This document shows, piece by piece, positions 1 through 6,295 of a stretch of 6,702 nucleotides of DNA. Below the pieces are notes generated by a model that ran no database searches, was not told where the DNA came from, and saw only the letters and a list, made by a program, of their open reading frames with translations. The translations under genes were made by a program, and so were the position numbers. Source of the stretch: an uncultured Collinsella sp. (GTDB lineage Bacteria > Actinomycetota > Coriobacteriia > Coriobacteriales > Coriobacteriaceae); contig URIE01000093.1 in NCBI GenBank assembly GCA_900547805.1, positions 1-6,702 of the forward strand, written 5' to 3'. How positions within the stretch are numbered: position 1 is the stretch's first letter; the number at the start of each line of letters is the position of its first letter.

Positions 1-980
1 TTCCACATGTAGCGGCGCGTCATGTAGTCCTTGTGGGTGACGGCGGAAAGCGCACGCATGTAGACGTTGTTGAGGATCGGAGCGAAGATCAGGTGGTTGA
101 AGTACTCGCTCACGCTGTCCTTGATGTCGTTGAGGCCGAGCTCCTTGGCATCGAGCTGGTAGACGCGCTCGCCACCGTACTGGTTGACGAAGCGAATGCC
201 GCGCTCGTCGTTGCAGCGGCTGCGGCCGACGCCGATGAGCTGGAACAGCGAGGTGCGCTTGTCCAGAATCTCGAAGGGGCCGTGGAAGAAGTCGCAGGTG
301 TTGATGGTGCAGGAGTCGATCTGCAGCATCTCCTGCACGTTGCAGATGCTAAAGACGTAGGCGGCACCAAAGAGCGGGCCCTGAGCCATGACGTTGATGC
401 AGGGCTTGTCGGCGTTCTGCTCGGCCCACTTGGCAGCGAGCGGACGGGTGTACTCGACGGCCTTGCGGTAGATGGGATCGATCAGGTCAAAGGCGGCCAT
501 GGCGGTCTCGTACTCGGCATAGCCCTCGGTCTGCTGCGTGAGCTCCATGGCGATCATGGTCACGACGGCGGAGTTGGTGCGGCCCATGCAAGACTCGTCG
601 ACGGCAAGGCTGTCGTACTGGATCTTGTAATCGCAGACCTCGGTGAGGCCGGACTCGTCAACGTAGATGGCGATGGTGCTGGCGCCGTGATCCTTGGCGA
701 CCTGGGCGGCAACGATGGTCTCCTTGGTGCCGCGCATGGAGACGACGACGGCCAGGGTGTTCTCGTTGACGTAGGCAGGCGTGGCGTGCACGAACTCGTT
801 GCTGGTGTAGCTGGAGCTCACGACCTGCGTGGCCTCGTGCTCCATAAAGTACTGGGCAGGATAGTTGCCGCCGTTGGATCCGCCGGCGCCGATCCACACG
901 ACGCGCTTGATGCCGCCCTTGTCTGCCTTGTCAGCCAAAACCTGGGAGACGACGTCCTTAACCTGTTCCTGAGTAGTCAT
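1..980 (-). CDS. SIS-domain sugar-phosphate deglycase, FrlB/FraB-like (3' end outside window)
   Basis: The first 326 residues are visible and the C-terminus is cut by the window edge. The protein is built from two sugar isomerase (SIS) domains, roughly residues 20-150 and 190-320. Seen: a glycine-rich loop GAGGSNGG (31-38), a phosphosugar-binding type segment SMRGTKET (81-88), and FFHGPFEILD (231-240), the HGP block typical of FrlB-type deglycases. Glu217 lies 16 residues before His233, the same spacing as the catalytic Glu/His pair I recall for FraB and can place in E. coli FrlB. The stretch KDYMTRRYMW near the end also resembles FrlB. Family members cleave 6-phosphorylated Amadori products (fructoselysine-6-P, fructose-asparagine-6-P) to glucose-6-P and an amino acid in the cytosol. 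The exact substrate is not decided by sequence; an AgaS-like or other amino-sugar role is the alternative. Start ATG at 980 follows AGAAAGG with a 10-nt gap. The gene diverges from a GntR regulator. Confidence 0.85.
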   Translation of the reverse strand, partial: MTTQEQVKDVVSQVLADKADKGGIKRVVWIGAGGSNGGNYPAQYFMEHEATQVVSSSYTSNEFVHATPAYVNENTLAVVVSMRGTKETIVAAQVAKDHGASTIAIYVDESGLTEVCDYKIQYDSLAVDESCMGRTNSAVVTMIAMELTQQTEGYAEYETAMAAFDLIDPIYRKAVEYTRPLAAKWAEQNADKPCINVMAQGPLFGAAYVFSICNVQEMLQIDSCTINTCDFFHGPFEILDKRTSLFQLIGVGRSRCNDERGIRFVNQYGGERVYQLDAKELGLNDIKDSVSEYFNHLIFAPILNNVYMRALSAVTHKDYMTRRYMW

Positions 981-1018
981 CGTGCATCAGCCTTTCTTCT
1001 CGTTTGATGCTGTCGACG

Positions 1019-1065
1019 GCATACAAGTTACATACATGTTTTGACGATGTCGACTAGTTGTATGC
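1019..1065. promoter_or_regulatory. Candidate GntR operator cluster upstream of the deglycase gene
   Basis: The box GCATACAA occurs at 1019-1026 and its reverse complement TTGTATGC at 1058-1065, forming an 8-bp inverted repeat around 31 nt. The first box belongs to a longer 22-nt unit (1019-1040) repeated directly at 1158-1179 with 19 of 22 bases the same. Sites of HutC-type GntR proteins are commonly AT-rich and contain GTAT/ATAC half-sites, so these are the best operator candidates. They lie 39-85 bases upstream of the deglycase start and flank the likely plus-strand promoter. Operator function is inferred. Confidence 0.5.
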
Positions 1066-1071
1066 TATATT
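1041..1071 (+). promoter_or_regulatory. Candidate promoter of the GntR regulator gene
   Basis: TTGACG (1041-1046) matches the -35 consensus at 5 of 6 positions. TATATT (1066-1071), preceded by TG at 1063-1064 (extended -10), lies 19 nt downstream. The spacing is longer than ideal but the extended -10 would compensate. The inverted GCATACAA box ends directly against the -10 element, as expected for autorepression. It implies a 5' leader of about 105 nt. A TTGTCA at 1126-1131 has no convincing -10 partner. Confidence 0.4.
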
Positions 1072-1157
1072 TGTCTTAGAAAATTTGCTGGCATGATTCT
1101 CGGTAATCAGTTACCAGCGATTTTGTTGTCATGTTGGATACATGCTTGGTTCGGTAA

Positions 1158-1179
1158 GCATACAAGTTAGGTACAGGTT
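1158..1179. promoter_or_regulatory. Second copy of the candidate operator, over the regulator's ribosome binding site
   Basis: This is a direct repeat of 1019-1040: the first 12 bases (GCATACAAGTTA) are identical and 19 of 22 overall. It ends 6 nt before the regulator's ATG and covers the only Shine-Dalgarno-like bases there (AGG, 1175-1177). A bound repressor here would block its own gene. ATGCTT (1142-1147) and AAGCAT (1156-1161) also form a 6-bp inverted repeat running into this box, so the true site may extend upstream. Confidence 0.5.
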
Positions 1180-1185
1180 GGTCGC

Positions 1186-1908
1186 ATGAGCACTTCGCCG
1201 AAAAAGAACTTGGCCCAATATGAGTGCTTGGCTGGCACGCTGCGCGACCGCATCGCCGCCGGCACTTACGCACGCGGAGACAAGCTTCCGTCCGAGATGG
1301 AGCTTATGAACGAGTCTGGTCTGTCACGCAGCACCGTGCGCCATGCACTGAAGGTGCTGGTCGATGAGGGCCTGGTGCGCACCGAGCGCGGGCGCGGCGC
1401 CTTTGTGGCCGACACGCCCGAGGTGCACGAAAACAACCTGGTGTTTTCGAGCTATACCAAGCAGGTCGAAGGCCAGGGCATGAAGCCCACCACGCGCACG
1501 GTGGACTCGGGCTTTGCCAAGGCGGCGGGCAGTGTGGCCAAGTTCTTCGACGCCGCTGTGGGCAGCAAGCTCGTCAAGCTCGTGCGCCTACGCTATCTGG
1601 ACGATGCCCCGCTGTGCCTGGAGACCACCTATCTGCCGCCGAGCTTTGGGGCGCTCATCGATCGCGATATCAACGGTTCGCTCTACGCGACGCTGCGCCA
1701 GGAGTTCCACCGCGCGCCGGCCCAGGGACACAAGACCTTTGAGGTGTGTTACGCCTCGCAAAACGAGGCGTTCCTGCTCAACATCGAGCGCGGCCAGGCG
1801 CTAATCCTGATCACCGACTACGTCTGCGACACCGACGGTCGCCCGCTCCACATCTCCAAGCGCATCCAACGAACCGACCGCGCCAAATACACCGAACCCA
1901 TCGGCTAA
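1186..1908 (+). CDS. GntR-family transcriptional regulator, HutC subfamily (UTRA domain)
   Basis: A 240-residue cytosolic DNA-binding repressor, the normal length for HutC-type regulators. Residues 8-76 form the winged helix-turn-helix: the segment with GDKLPSE (31-37), recognition helix LSRSTVRHALKVL (46-58) and wing TERGRGAFV (66-74) are textbook GntR. Residues about 85-235 match the UTRA ligand-binding fold, with the recurrent pattern R-x-R (134-136), a D-x-x-P turn (139-142), ETTYLPP (146-152), GSLYATL (164-170) and a closing ISKRIQRTDRAKY (223-235). UTRA domains usually bind phosphosugars or amino-acid metabolites. The gene diverges from the FrlB-like deglycase, so control of that gene by a phosphosugar or Amadori-type ligand is a reasonable inference, analogous to FrlR beside the frl genes. 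The ribosome site is weak (AGG, 8-nt gap) and lies inside a candidate operator. It converges with the acetyltransferase and ends just before a shared hairpin. Confidence 0.93.
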   Translation: MSTSPKKNLAQYECLAGTLRDRIAAGTYARGDKLPSEMELMNESGLSRSTVRHALKVLVDEGLVRTERGRGAFVADTPEVHENNLVFSSYTKQVEGQGMKPTTRTVDSGFAKAAGSVAKFFDAAVGSKLVKLVRLRYLDDAPLCLETTYLPPSFGALIDRDINGSLYATLRQEFHRAPAQGHKTFEVCYASQNEAFLLNIERGQALILITDYVCDTDGRPLHISKRIQRTDRAKYTEPIG

Positions 1909-1917
1909 CCAACACCA

Positions 1918-1958
1918 AAAACCACCACAATGGGGACAGGCACCTTTGTGGTGGTTTT
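1918..1958. terminator. Bidirectional terminator hairpin between gntR and the acetyltransferase gene
   Basis: A perfect 13-bp stem (AAAACCACCACAA at 1918-1930 with its complement at 1946-1958) encloses a 15-nt loop (1931-1945). The A-run on one side and T-run on the other give each strand a U-rich 3' flank, as expected for a factor-independent terminator serving two convergent genes. It starts 10 nt after the regulator's stop codon and overlaps the stop codon of the acetyltransferase (1957-1959). The loop holds TGGGGACAG, a core also present in the 6336-6433 palindrome. Confidence 0.8.
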
Positions 1959-2547
1959 AGGCGAGGAGGTCGGGGAACCAGGTTGGTTTGGGTTGGCTGG
2001 GGACGCGCTCGGCCAGGACCAGCTCCATCCAGCACATGTCGTACCAGCGGCCGAACTTTTGCGCGCAGCGGTCAAAGGCGCCCACCAGGCGATATCCCAT
2101 ATGGGCATGAAAATCCTGGCTGTTATGCGTCAGGTACTCGTCGTCCTTATCGTGCGGCACGGCGATGAGCGCGCACATGTTGGTAATGCCCATCGCGACC
2201 AGGCATTTCTTGAGTGCATCATGAAGCTTGCGACCCAGCCCGCCATGACGCACGTCGCGTGCCAGGTAGATCGACGTCTCGACCGACCAGTCATAAGCCT
2301 CGCGGCTGTTGAGCGGACTCACGTAGGCATAACCCACCGGGCGGCCATCGAGCTCCATCACCAGGTACGGATAGCGCTCAAGTGTCTTAGCGATGCGCCC
2401 AGCAAACTCCTCAACGCTCGGCACCTTGTATTCGCAGGTGATTGCCGTCTCGAGCACGTACGGCTCGTAGATGGCAAGCAAGGCCGGCGCGTCATCGGGC
2501 GTCGCCAGACGAATCGTCGGCTCGGACATCTCGGACTTCTCGGACAT
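1957..2547 (-). CDS. GNAT-family N-acetyltransferase, phosphinothricin acetyltransferase-like
   Basis: A 196-residue cytosolic acetyltransferase that would transfer the acetyl group of acetyl-CoA to an amine. TIRLATPDDAPALLAIY (11-27) is the usual N-terminal GNAT strand and helix. YDWSVETSIYL (85-95) and the CoA-pyrophosphate loop VRHGGLGRKL (99-108) are characteristic of the PAT/bar/MnaT group, as is the C-terminal GYRLVGAF followed by KFGRWYD (151-170). Relatives acetylate phosphinothricin, methionine sulfoximine or similar amino acids; many chromosomal copies have unknown natural substrates, so herbicide resistance should not be assumed. The start at 2547 follows AGGAGG (2556-2561) with an 8-nt gap; a second ATG six codons in (2529) is less well placed. 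Its stop codon lies in the terminator stem shared with gntR. It is codirectional with the upstream aldolase gene, 77 nt away, and separated from it by a GC-rich hairpin. Confidence 0.88.
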   Translation of the reverse strand: MSEKSEMSEPTIRLATPDDAPALLAIYEPYVLETAITCEYKVPSVEEFAGRIAKTLERYPYLVMELDGRPVGYAYVSPLNSREAYDWSVETSIYLARDVRHGGLGRKLHDALKKCLVAMGITNMCALIAVPHDKDDEYLTHNSQDFHAHMGYRLVGAFDRCAQKFGRWYDMCWMELVLAERVPSQPKPTWFPDLLA

Positions 2548-2570
2548 AAACCGCTCCTCCTCAGAAGTTA

Positions 2571-2607
2571 GGGCCGCCCCGCGTCAATCTCAGGCGCGGG
2601 GCGGCCC
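2571..2607 (-). terminator. GC-rich hairpin between aldolase and acetyltransferase genes (terminator or leader structure)
   Basis: A perfect 13-bp stem (GGGCCGCCCCGCG at 2571-2583 with its complement at 2595-2607) closes an 11-nt loop. On the minus strand it lies 17 nt after the aldolase stop codon. The following bases (TAACTTCTG) are only modestly U-rich, so it may be a weak or leaky terminator. It sits 9 nt before the acetyltransferase Shine-Dalgarno, so it could instead shape that gene's leader. Confidence 0.6.
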
Positions 2608-2624
2608 CTCATCATCGCATCAAC

Positions 2625-3650
2625 CTACAGGACAGCCGCCAACGCGTCGATGTCCTCCTGCGTTGTGGCCCAGCTGGTACAAAAGCGCACCACGGTGTGG
2701 GTCTCGTCGTACTTTTCCCAGTACTCGATCGCCGCATGTTCGCGAATGCGCGCCATGTCCTCATTGGGCAGAATCACGAACTGCTGATTGGTGGGCGTCT
2801 CCAAGAAGAACTGGTAGCCGCGCTCGTGTAGCACGCGACGCAGCGCCTGCGCGGTCTCAATCGCCTGGCGGCCGATCTCAAAATACAAGCCGTCGGTAAA
2901 GAGCGCCTCAAACTGCACGCCCGTCAGGCGGCCCTTGGCCAGCAGCGCGCCATGCTGTTTAATGCGCGGGATGGGATGCGCCGGGGCATGCATGCCGCAG
3001 AACACCACGGCCTCGCCACAGAGTGCGCCGCACTTGGTGCCGCCGATGTAGAACACATCGCACAGCTGCGCCAGCTCGGGCAGGGTAATATCGCACTCGT
3101 CGGCCGCCAGCGCATAGGCCAGGCGGGCACCGTCCACAAACAGCGGAATCTCGCGCTTCTGGCACACCGCGTGAATCGCCGCGAGCTCGGTCTTGGAATA
3201 CAGCGTGCCGTACTCGGTGGACATGCTCACGTATACAGCGCCCGGAAACACCATGTGCTCATAGCTTTCGTTCTCGTAAAAGACCTCGATGTAATTGTCG
3301 AGGTCCTCGGCATGCATCTTGCCCTCATAGCCGGGGATGGTGAGCACCTTGTGGCCACCAAACTCGATGGCGCCCGCCTCGTGGCAGGCAACGTGACCGG
3401 TCTCGGCGGCAACGACGCCCTCATACGGGGCGAGCAGCATATCGATCACGCAGGCGTTGGTCTGCGTGCCGCCCACCAGCAAAAACACATCGGCATCGGG
3501 CGCCTGACATGCCTCGCGGATCAGCTGCTTGGCATGCTCGGTATGCACATCAGTGCCGTAGCCGGGCTGCGGCTCCATGTTGGTGTCGACGAGTGCCTGC
3601 AGCACCGCCGGGTGCGCACCGTGGGAGTAATCGTTGTTGAACGCGAGCAT
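2625..3650 (-). CDS. PLP-dependent aldolase of the low-specificity threonine aldolase / beta-eliminating lyase family
   Basis: A 341-residue fold-type I pyridoxal-phosphate enzyme, the normal length for the GLY1/LtaE family. Seen: an N-terminal FNNDYSHGAHPAVLQAL (4-20), the cofactor-loop type VGGTQTN (59-65), ETGHVACHEAGAIE (83-96) with the histidine that stacks on the PLP ring in this family, FVDGARLAYAL (171-181) with Asp173 in the position that pairs with the pyridine nitrogen, and YIGGTKCGA (201-209) with Lys206 as the probable Schiff-base lysine. The family splits L-threonine or L-allo-threonine into glycine and acetaldehyde; stereochemistry and preferred substrate cannot be read from sequence, and other beta-hydroxy amino acids are possible. 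The start at 3650 follows AGAGG (3657-3661) with a 6-nt gap. The PAP2 gene ends 45 nt upstream on the same strand, which suggests cotranscription without any evident functional link. Confidence 0.88.
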   Translation of the reverse strand: MLAFNNDYSHGAHPAVLQALVDTNMEPQPGYGTDVHTEHAKQLIREACQAPDADVFLLVGGTQTNACVIDMLLAPYEGVVAAETGHVACHEAGAIEFGGHKVLTIPGYEGKMHAEDLDNYIEVFYENESYEHMVFPGAVYVSMSTEYGTLYSKTELAAIHAVCQKREIPLFVDGARLAYALAADECDITLPELAQLCDVFYIGGTKCGALCGEAVVFCGMHAPAHPIPRIKQHGALLAKGRLTGVQFEALFTDGLYFEIGRQAIETAQALRRVLHERGYQFFLETPTNQQFVILPNEDMARIREHAAIEYWEKYDETHTVVRFCTSWATTQEDIDALAAVL

Positions 3651-3695
3651 GGCAATCCTCTCTTACCGGGTCTCGGCCAGATGATTCAAACGGAG

Positions 3696-4559
3696 CTATT
3701 GTACGCCGTTCGGATAGACAATACGCGCGGCAAGGCATTCGAGCGCCAGCACGAGCGCAAAACCGCAGCTCACATCACTCAAAAAGTGAGCGCCGATGAC
3801 AATGCGGCCAAAGGCGACAAGCGCCGCGACGGCAGCCGCCGCCCAAAAGACCACGCGTCGACGCGATGGCTCCTGCTTAAAGGCCGCCGCGGGAAGGCCC
3901 GCGAGCATCATGCCGATCGCCGCGTGCGCGGTATGCCCGCTCGCAAACGACTTGAATCCGTCCTTGATCACGCCGGCGGCGATATAGGTCCACTTGTCGG
4001 GGTTGCCGATCACCCACCACGGCTGAAACTCGAGCCCCTGCGTCGACTCGATCACGCGCATGCGCGGGCGCGACCACAGCGGCTTAACGATAACGTTGAG
4101 AATAATGGCCTGAATCACCCACACGACCAGCACCATGAGCGCCCAGCGCTTGAGCTCCTGCGGCGCGGCATCGTGCGTGGCGCGGTAGGCGACGACGTTG
4201 CCGGCAATGGCCAGGACGAACGTCAGCACCAGCTGAGCCGCGACGAGCTTGCCGCCAACATGCAAAGATCCGAGCACCTCGTAGCCGGCCAGACCTACGT
4301 TGACGAGGATGCCGAGCACGGCGAGCCATTTGCTTGCCTTGGAATCGGGGCGCGCCGCGCGCACGAGCATAATGCCCGCGACGCTCGCCGTCAGCTCAAA
4401 CGGCAGCTCGCCGGCCGCCTCGACAAAACGGCCGAACAGGCTCGACGAGTTGAACAGCGCACTCGAGATTTGGTAATCGAAAAACGTGCCGATGAACAGA
4501 CAGAGAGCCAGGATGGCCGCGACGACGACGGCATCTTTCTTATAGATGTACCCGAACAT
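3696..4559 (-). CDS. PAP2-superfamily integral membrane phosphatase
   Basis: A 287-residue membrane protein with the three PAP2 catalytic motifs in order: KPLWSRPR (159-166), the SGH of FASGHTAH (205-212) and R-x5-H-x3-D in GRIVIGAHFLSD (251-262). The likely catalytic residues are His209, Arg252, His258 and Asp262. Hydrophobic stretches at about 9-27, 55-68, 77-97, 105-125, 138-158, 211-227, 236-250 and 263-279 suggest six or more membrane spans, with the active site at the outer face as in relatives. The family removes phosphate from lipid phosphates or pyrophosphates (phosphatidic acid, phosphatidylglycerol phosphate, undecaprenyl pyrophosphate); which one is unknown. The frame stays open upstream to a TTG at 4595, but the ATG at 4559 follows GAAAGG with a 5-nt gap and is preferred. 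It lies downstream of the gltX terminator and a large palindrome, and 45 nt ahead of the aldolase gene. Confidence 0.9.
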   Translation of the reverse strand: MFGYIYKKDAVVVAAILALCLFIGTFFDYQISSALFNSSSLFGRFVEAAGELPFELTASVAGIMLVRAARPDSKASKWLAVLGILVNVGLAGYEVLGSLHVGGKLVAAQLVLTFVLAIAGNVVAYRATHDAAPQELKRWALMVLVVWVIQAIILNVIVKPLWSRPRMRVIESTQGLEFQPWWVIGNPDKWTYIAAGVIKDGFKSFASGHTAHAAIGMMLAGLPAAAFKQEPSRRRVVFWAAAAVAALVAFGRIVIGAHFLSDVSCGFALVLALECLAARIVYPNGVQ

Positions 4560-4562
4560 TGC

Positions 4563-4570
4563 TTCCTTTC
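4563..4570 (-). promoter_or_regulatory. Shine-Dalgarno that decides the PAP2 start
   Basis: On the minus strand GAAAGGAA lies 3 nt before the ATG at 4559 (5 nt counted from GAAAGG). The alternative TTG start at 4595 has no comparable site and lies next to the palindrome. Confidence 0.75.
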
Positions 4571-4597
4571 GGTCGGGTGGAGGGTCAACCAGCAACG

Positions 4598-4705
4598 TGG
4601 TGGGACAAAGTAATCAGTAGTTTTTGTCCCAGGGTCGCCTGCGGCAACAAGCTCGATGCGGCTTTCACACCTGGGACAAACACTACTGATAACCTTGTCC
4701 CACCA
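4598..4705. repeat. Large nested inverted repeat between gltX and the PAP2 gene
   Basis: Two 35-base arms (4598-4632 and 4671-4705) are inverted copies differing at 3 positions and separated by 38 nt. Each arm is itself a small inverted repeat: TGGGACAA at 4601-4608 with TTGTCCCA at 4624-4631, and TGGGACAA at 4672-4679 with TTGTCCCA at 4695-4702. The element can fold as one long hairpin or as two small ones. The inner part of the left arm contains CAGTAG and that of the right arm CTACTG. It codes for nothing credible. The architecture is like paired REP elements (BIMEs) or a miniature transposable element; no flanking target duplication is evident. Confidence 0.8.
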
Positions 4706-4720
4706 ACTCACTCGCGCGGT

Positions 4721-4756
4721 ACAGAAACAAGAGCCCCGCTCGGGTGAACGGGGCTC
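4721..4756 (-). terminator. Rho-independent terminator of gltX
   Basis: GAGCCCCG (4731-4738) pairs with CGGGGCTC (4749-4756) around a 10-nt loop. On the minus strand the stem is followed by TTGTTTCTGT, a U-rich tail. It begins 23 nt after the gltX stop codon, so it should separate gltX from the PAP2 gene. Confidence 0.85.
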
Positions 4757-4779
4757 AAATACATGCGCTTGCGCAGCGA

Positions 4780-6255
4780 TTACAGCGCCATCGTGCGGGC
4801 GCGGTCGATACGCGCCAGGCAGTCGTCGCGGCCGACGAGCGCCATAGTTTCGCCCAGCGGGGGGCTCACCATGTTGCCGCAGACGGCGACGCGCACGGCC
4901 TGGAACACCACGCGCTTCTTAAGGTCCATCTGCTCGGGCAGCGGCTCAAGCGCGGCGTCGATGTTGGCAGCCGTCCACTCGTTCACACCCTCGAGCGCGG
5001 CCTTGGCGGCATCCAGAATGGCACCCATGCCCTCCTTGGCCAGGCCCTTGTTGACGGACTTCTCGTCATACTCGAGCGTCTCGGCCGTAGCGAAGATGGG
5101 AGCGGCGACGGTCACGGCGTCGGCCGGCATCTTGGTGCGCGGCTTGACGATGGCGGCAAGCGCGTCGATCCAATCCTCGCCGTACTCGACATTGCCCTCG
5201 ATGAGACCCGCCTCGTGCAGCTCGGGGACCATGATCTCGTCGGCAAACTGAGCATCGGACATGCCGTTGATGTACTCGGCATTGACCCAATCGAGCTTCT
5301 TGGGATCGAAGGTCGCCGGGTTCTTGGAGATGCGGTCGAGTGAGAACTTGTTGGCCAGGACATCGCGCGGGATGATCGTGGTCTCGCCGTCGAGCGACCA
5401 GCCGAGCAGCGCCAGGTAGTTGACGAAGGCGTCGGACAGGTAACCGGCGTCGCGGTACTCCTCCACCGAGGTGGCGCCGTGGCGCTTGGAGAGCTTCTTG
5501 CCGTCGGCGCCCAGTATCATGGAGATGTGAGCGAACGTGGGCACGGGAGCGCCGAGGGCCTCGTAGACCATGACCTGACGCGGGGTGTTGGACAGGTGGT
5601 CGTCGCCGCGGATGACATGGGTGATCTTCATCATGGCGTCGTCGACGACGGTCGCGAAGTTATACGTGGGCGTGCCATCGGAGCGGAAGATGACAAAGTC
5701 GTCGAGCTCCTTGGCGTCGAAGGTCACCTCGCCGTGGACGGCGTCGTGGATGACGACGTCGCCGCGGTCCTCGGGCACCTTAATACGCAGGACGTAGGAC
5801 TCGCCGGCCTCGATGCGACGACGGGCCTCCTCGGGATCAAGATCGCGGCAACGGCGCTGATAGCCCTGGAAGGGGTCCTTGCGCTCCTGCGCGGCCTTGC
5901 GGTCGGCGTCGAGCTGCTCCTTGGTGCAGAAGCAGGGATAGGCCTTGCCCTCGTCCCAAAGCTTCTGGGCGGCCTGCTTGTACAGGTCCAAGCGCTCAGT
6001 CTGGGCGTAGGGGCCAAAATCGCCGCCCACCTCGGGACCCTCGTCCCAGTCCAGGCCCAGCCAACGCATGGCGCGCAGGATGATCTGCGTGTTCTCGTCG
6101 GTGGAGCGGGTGGGGTCGGTGTCGTCGATGCGCAGGATGAACGTGCCGCCGTTAGCACGGGCGAAAGCCCAGTTATAGATAGCGGTGCGGGCGCCGCCGA
6201 TGTGCAGCTTGCCCGTAGGTGAGGGTGCAAAGCGGACGCGAACGTCTGATGCCAT
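4780..6255 (-). CDS. gltX: Glutamyl-tRNA synthetase
   Basis: A 491-residue class I aminoacyl-tRNA synthetase, normal length, which charges tRNA-Glu with glutamate in the cytosol. Seen: RFAPSPTGKLHIGGARTA (8-25) with the HIGH-type motif HIGG (18-21), RIDDTDPTRS (42-51), the catalytic-domain segment VIRGDDHLSNTPRQ (214-227), and the KMSKS-equivalent KLSKRHG (254-260). A possible zinc site is C108-x-C110 with C136 in GYQRRC. The C-terminal half is the helical anticodon-binding region. Whether it also charges tRNA-Gln, as non-discriminating enzymes do in bacteria using GatCAB, cannot be judged by eye. The frame is open upstream to 6294, but the ATG at 6255 (MASDVRVRFAPSP) fits the family start and follows a strong ribosome site. 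It is transcribed alone, divergently from metK, and ends before a clear terminator. Confidence 0.98.
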   Translation of the reverse strand: MASDVRVRFAPSPTGKLHIGGARTAIYNWAFARANGGTFILRIDDTDPTRSTDENTQIILRAMRWLGLDWDEGPEVGGDFGPYAQTERLDLYKQAAQKLWDEGKAYPCFCTKEQLDADRKAAQERKDPFQGYQRRCRDLDPEEARRRIEAGESYVLRIKVPEDRGDVVIHDAVHGEVTFDAKELDDFVIFRSDGTPTYNFATVVDDAMMKITHVIRGDDHLSNTPRQVMVYEALGAPVPTFAHISMILGADGKKLSKRHGATSVEEYRDAGYLSDAFVNYLALLGWSLDGETTIIPRDVLANKFSLDRISKNPATFDPKKLDWVNAEYINGMSDAQFADEIMVPELHEAGLIEGNVEYGEDWIDALAAIVKPRTKMPADAVTVAAPIFATAETLEYDEKSVNKGLAKEGMGAILDAAKAALEGVNEWTAANIDAALEPLPEQMDLKKRVVFQAVRVAVCGNMVSPPLGETMALVGRDDCLARIDRARTMAL

Positions 6256-6260
6256 GGAAA

Positions 6261-6267
6261 TCTCCTC
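6261..6267 (-). promoter_or_regulatory. Shine-Dalgarno that decides the gltX start
   Basis: On the minus strand GAGGAGA ends 5 nt before the ATG at 6255. This supports that start over the longer open frame beginning at 6294, whose first 13 codons do not resemble the family and would overlap the likely promoter. Confidence 0.8.
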
Positions 6268-6295
6268 GATTGCAGGATGGATGTCTAACCGCACC

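Noticed and set aside
33..1007. A 324-codon plus-strand open frame opposite the SIS-domain gene
   Set aside because: It is the antisense shadow of a clearly homologous gene, low in complexity (rich in V, D, G, A, L), and arises from GC-rich codon use.
1930..2571. A 213-codon plus-strand open frame opposite the acetyltransferase
   Set aside because: The minus-strand frame has the full set of GNAT/PAT motifs and a strong Shine-Dalgarno; the plus frame begins in the terminator loop.
4560..4595. N-terminal extension of the PAP2 protein from a TTG at 4595
   Set aside because: The 12 extra residues are not hydrophobic, the TTG lacks a ribosome site, and the ATG at 4559 has a good one.
2952..4613. 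A 553-codon plus-strand open frame across the aldolase and PAP2 genes
   Set aside because: It runs antisense through two genes with intact family motifs and across the gap between them, has no recognisable domain, and is rich in R, H, A and G as such shadows are.
4598..4705. The double palindrome as a tRNA, attachment site or CRISPR fragment
   Set aside because: It has no cloverleaf with an acceptor/T-arm pattern, no integrase nearby, and no regularly spaced direct repeats.
4391..4747. Short open frames on both strands that each encode WDKVISS
   Set aside because: The shared peptide is only the inverted repeat read from either strand; no real small gene is indicated.
5479..6222. A 247-codon plus-strand open frame opposite gltX
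   Set aside because: Antisense shadow of the catalytic domain of gltX, with no family resemblance.
6256..6294. N-terminal extension of gltX to 6294
   Set aside because: It adds 13 residues unlike the family start, overlaps the predicted transcription start region, and ignores the strong Shine-Dalgarno before 6255.
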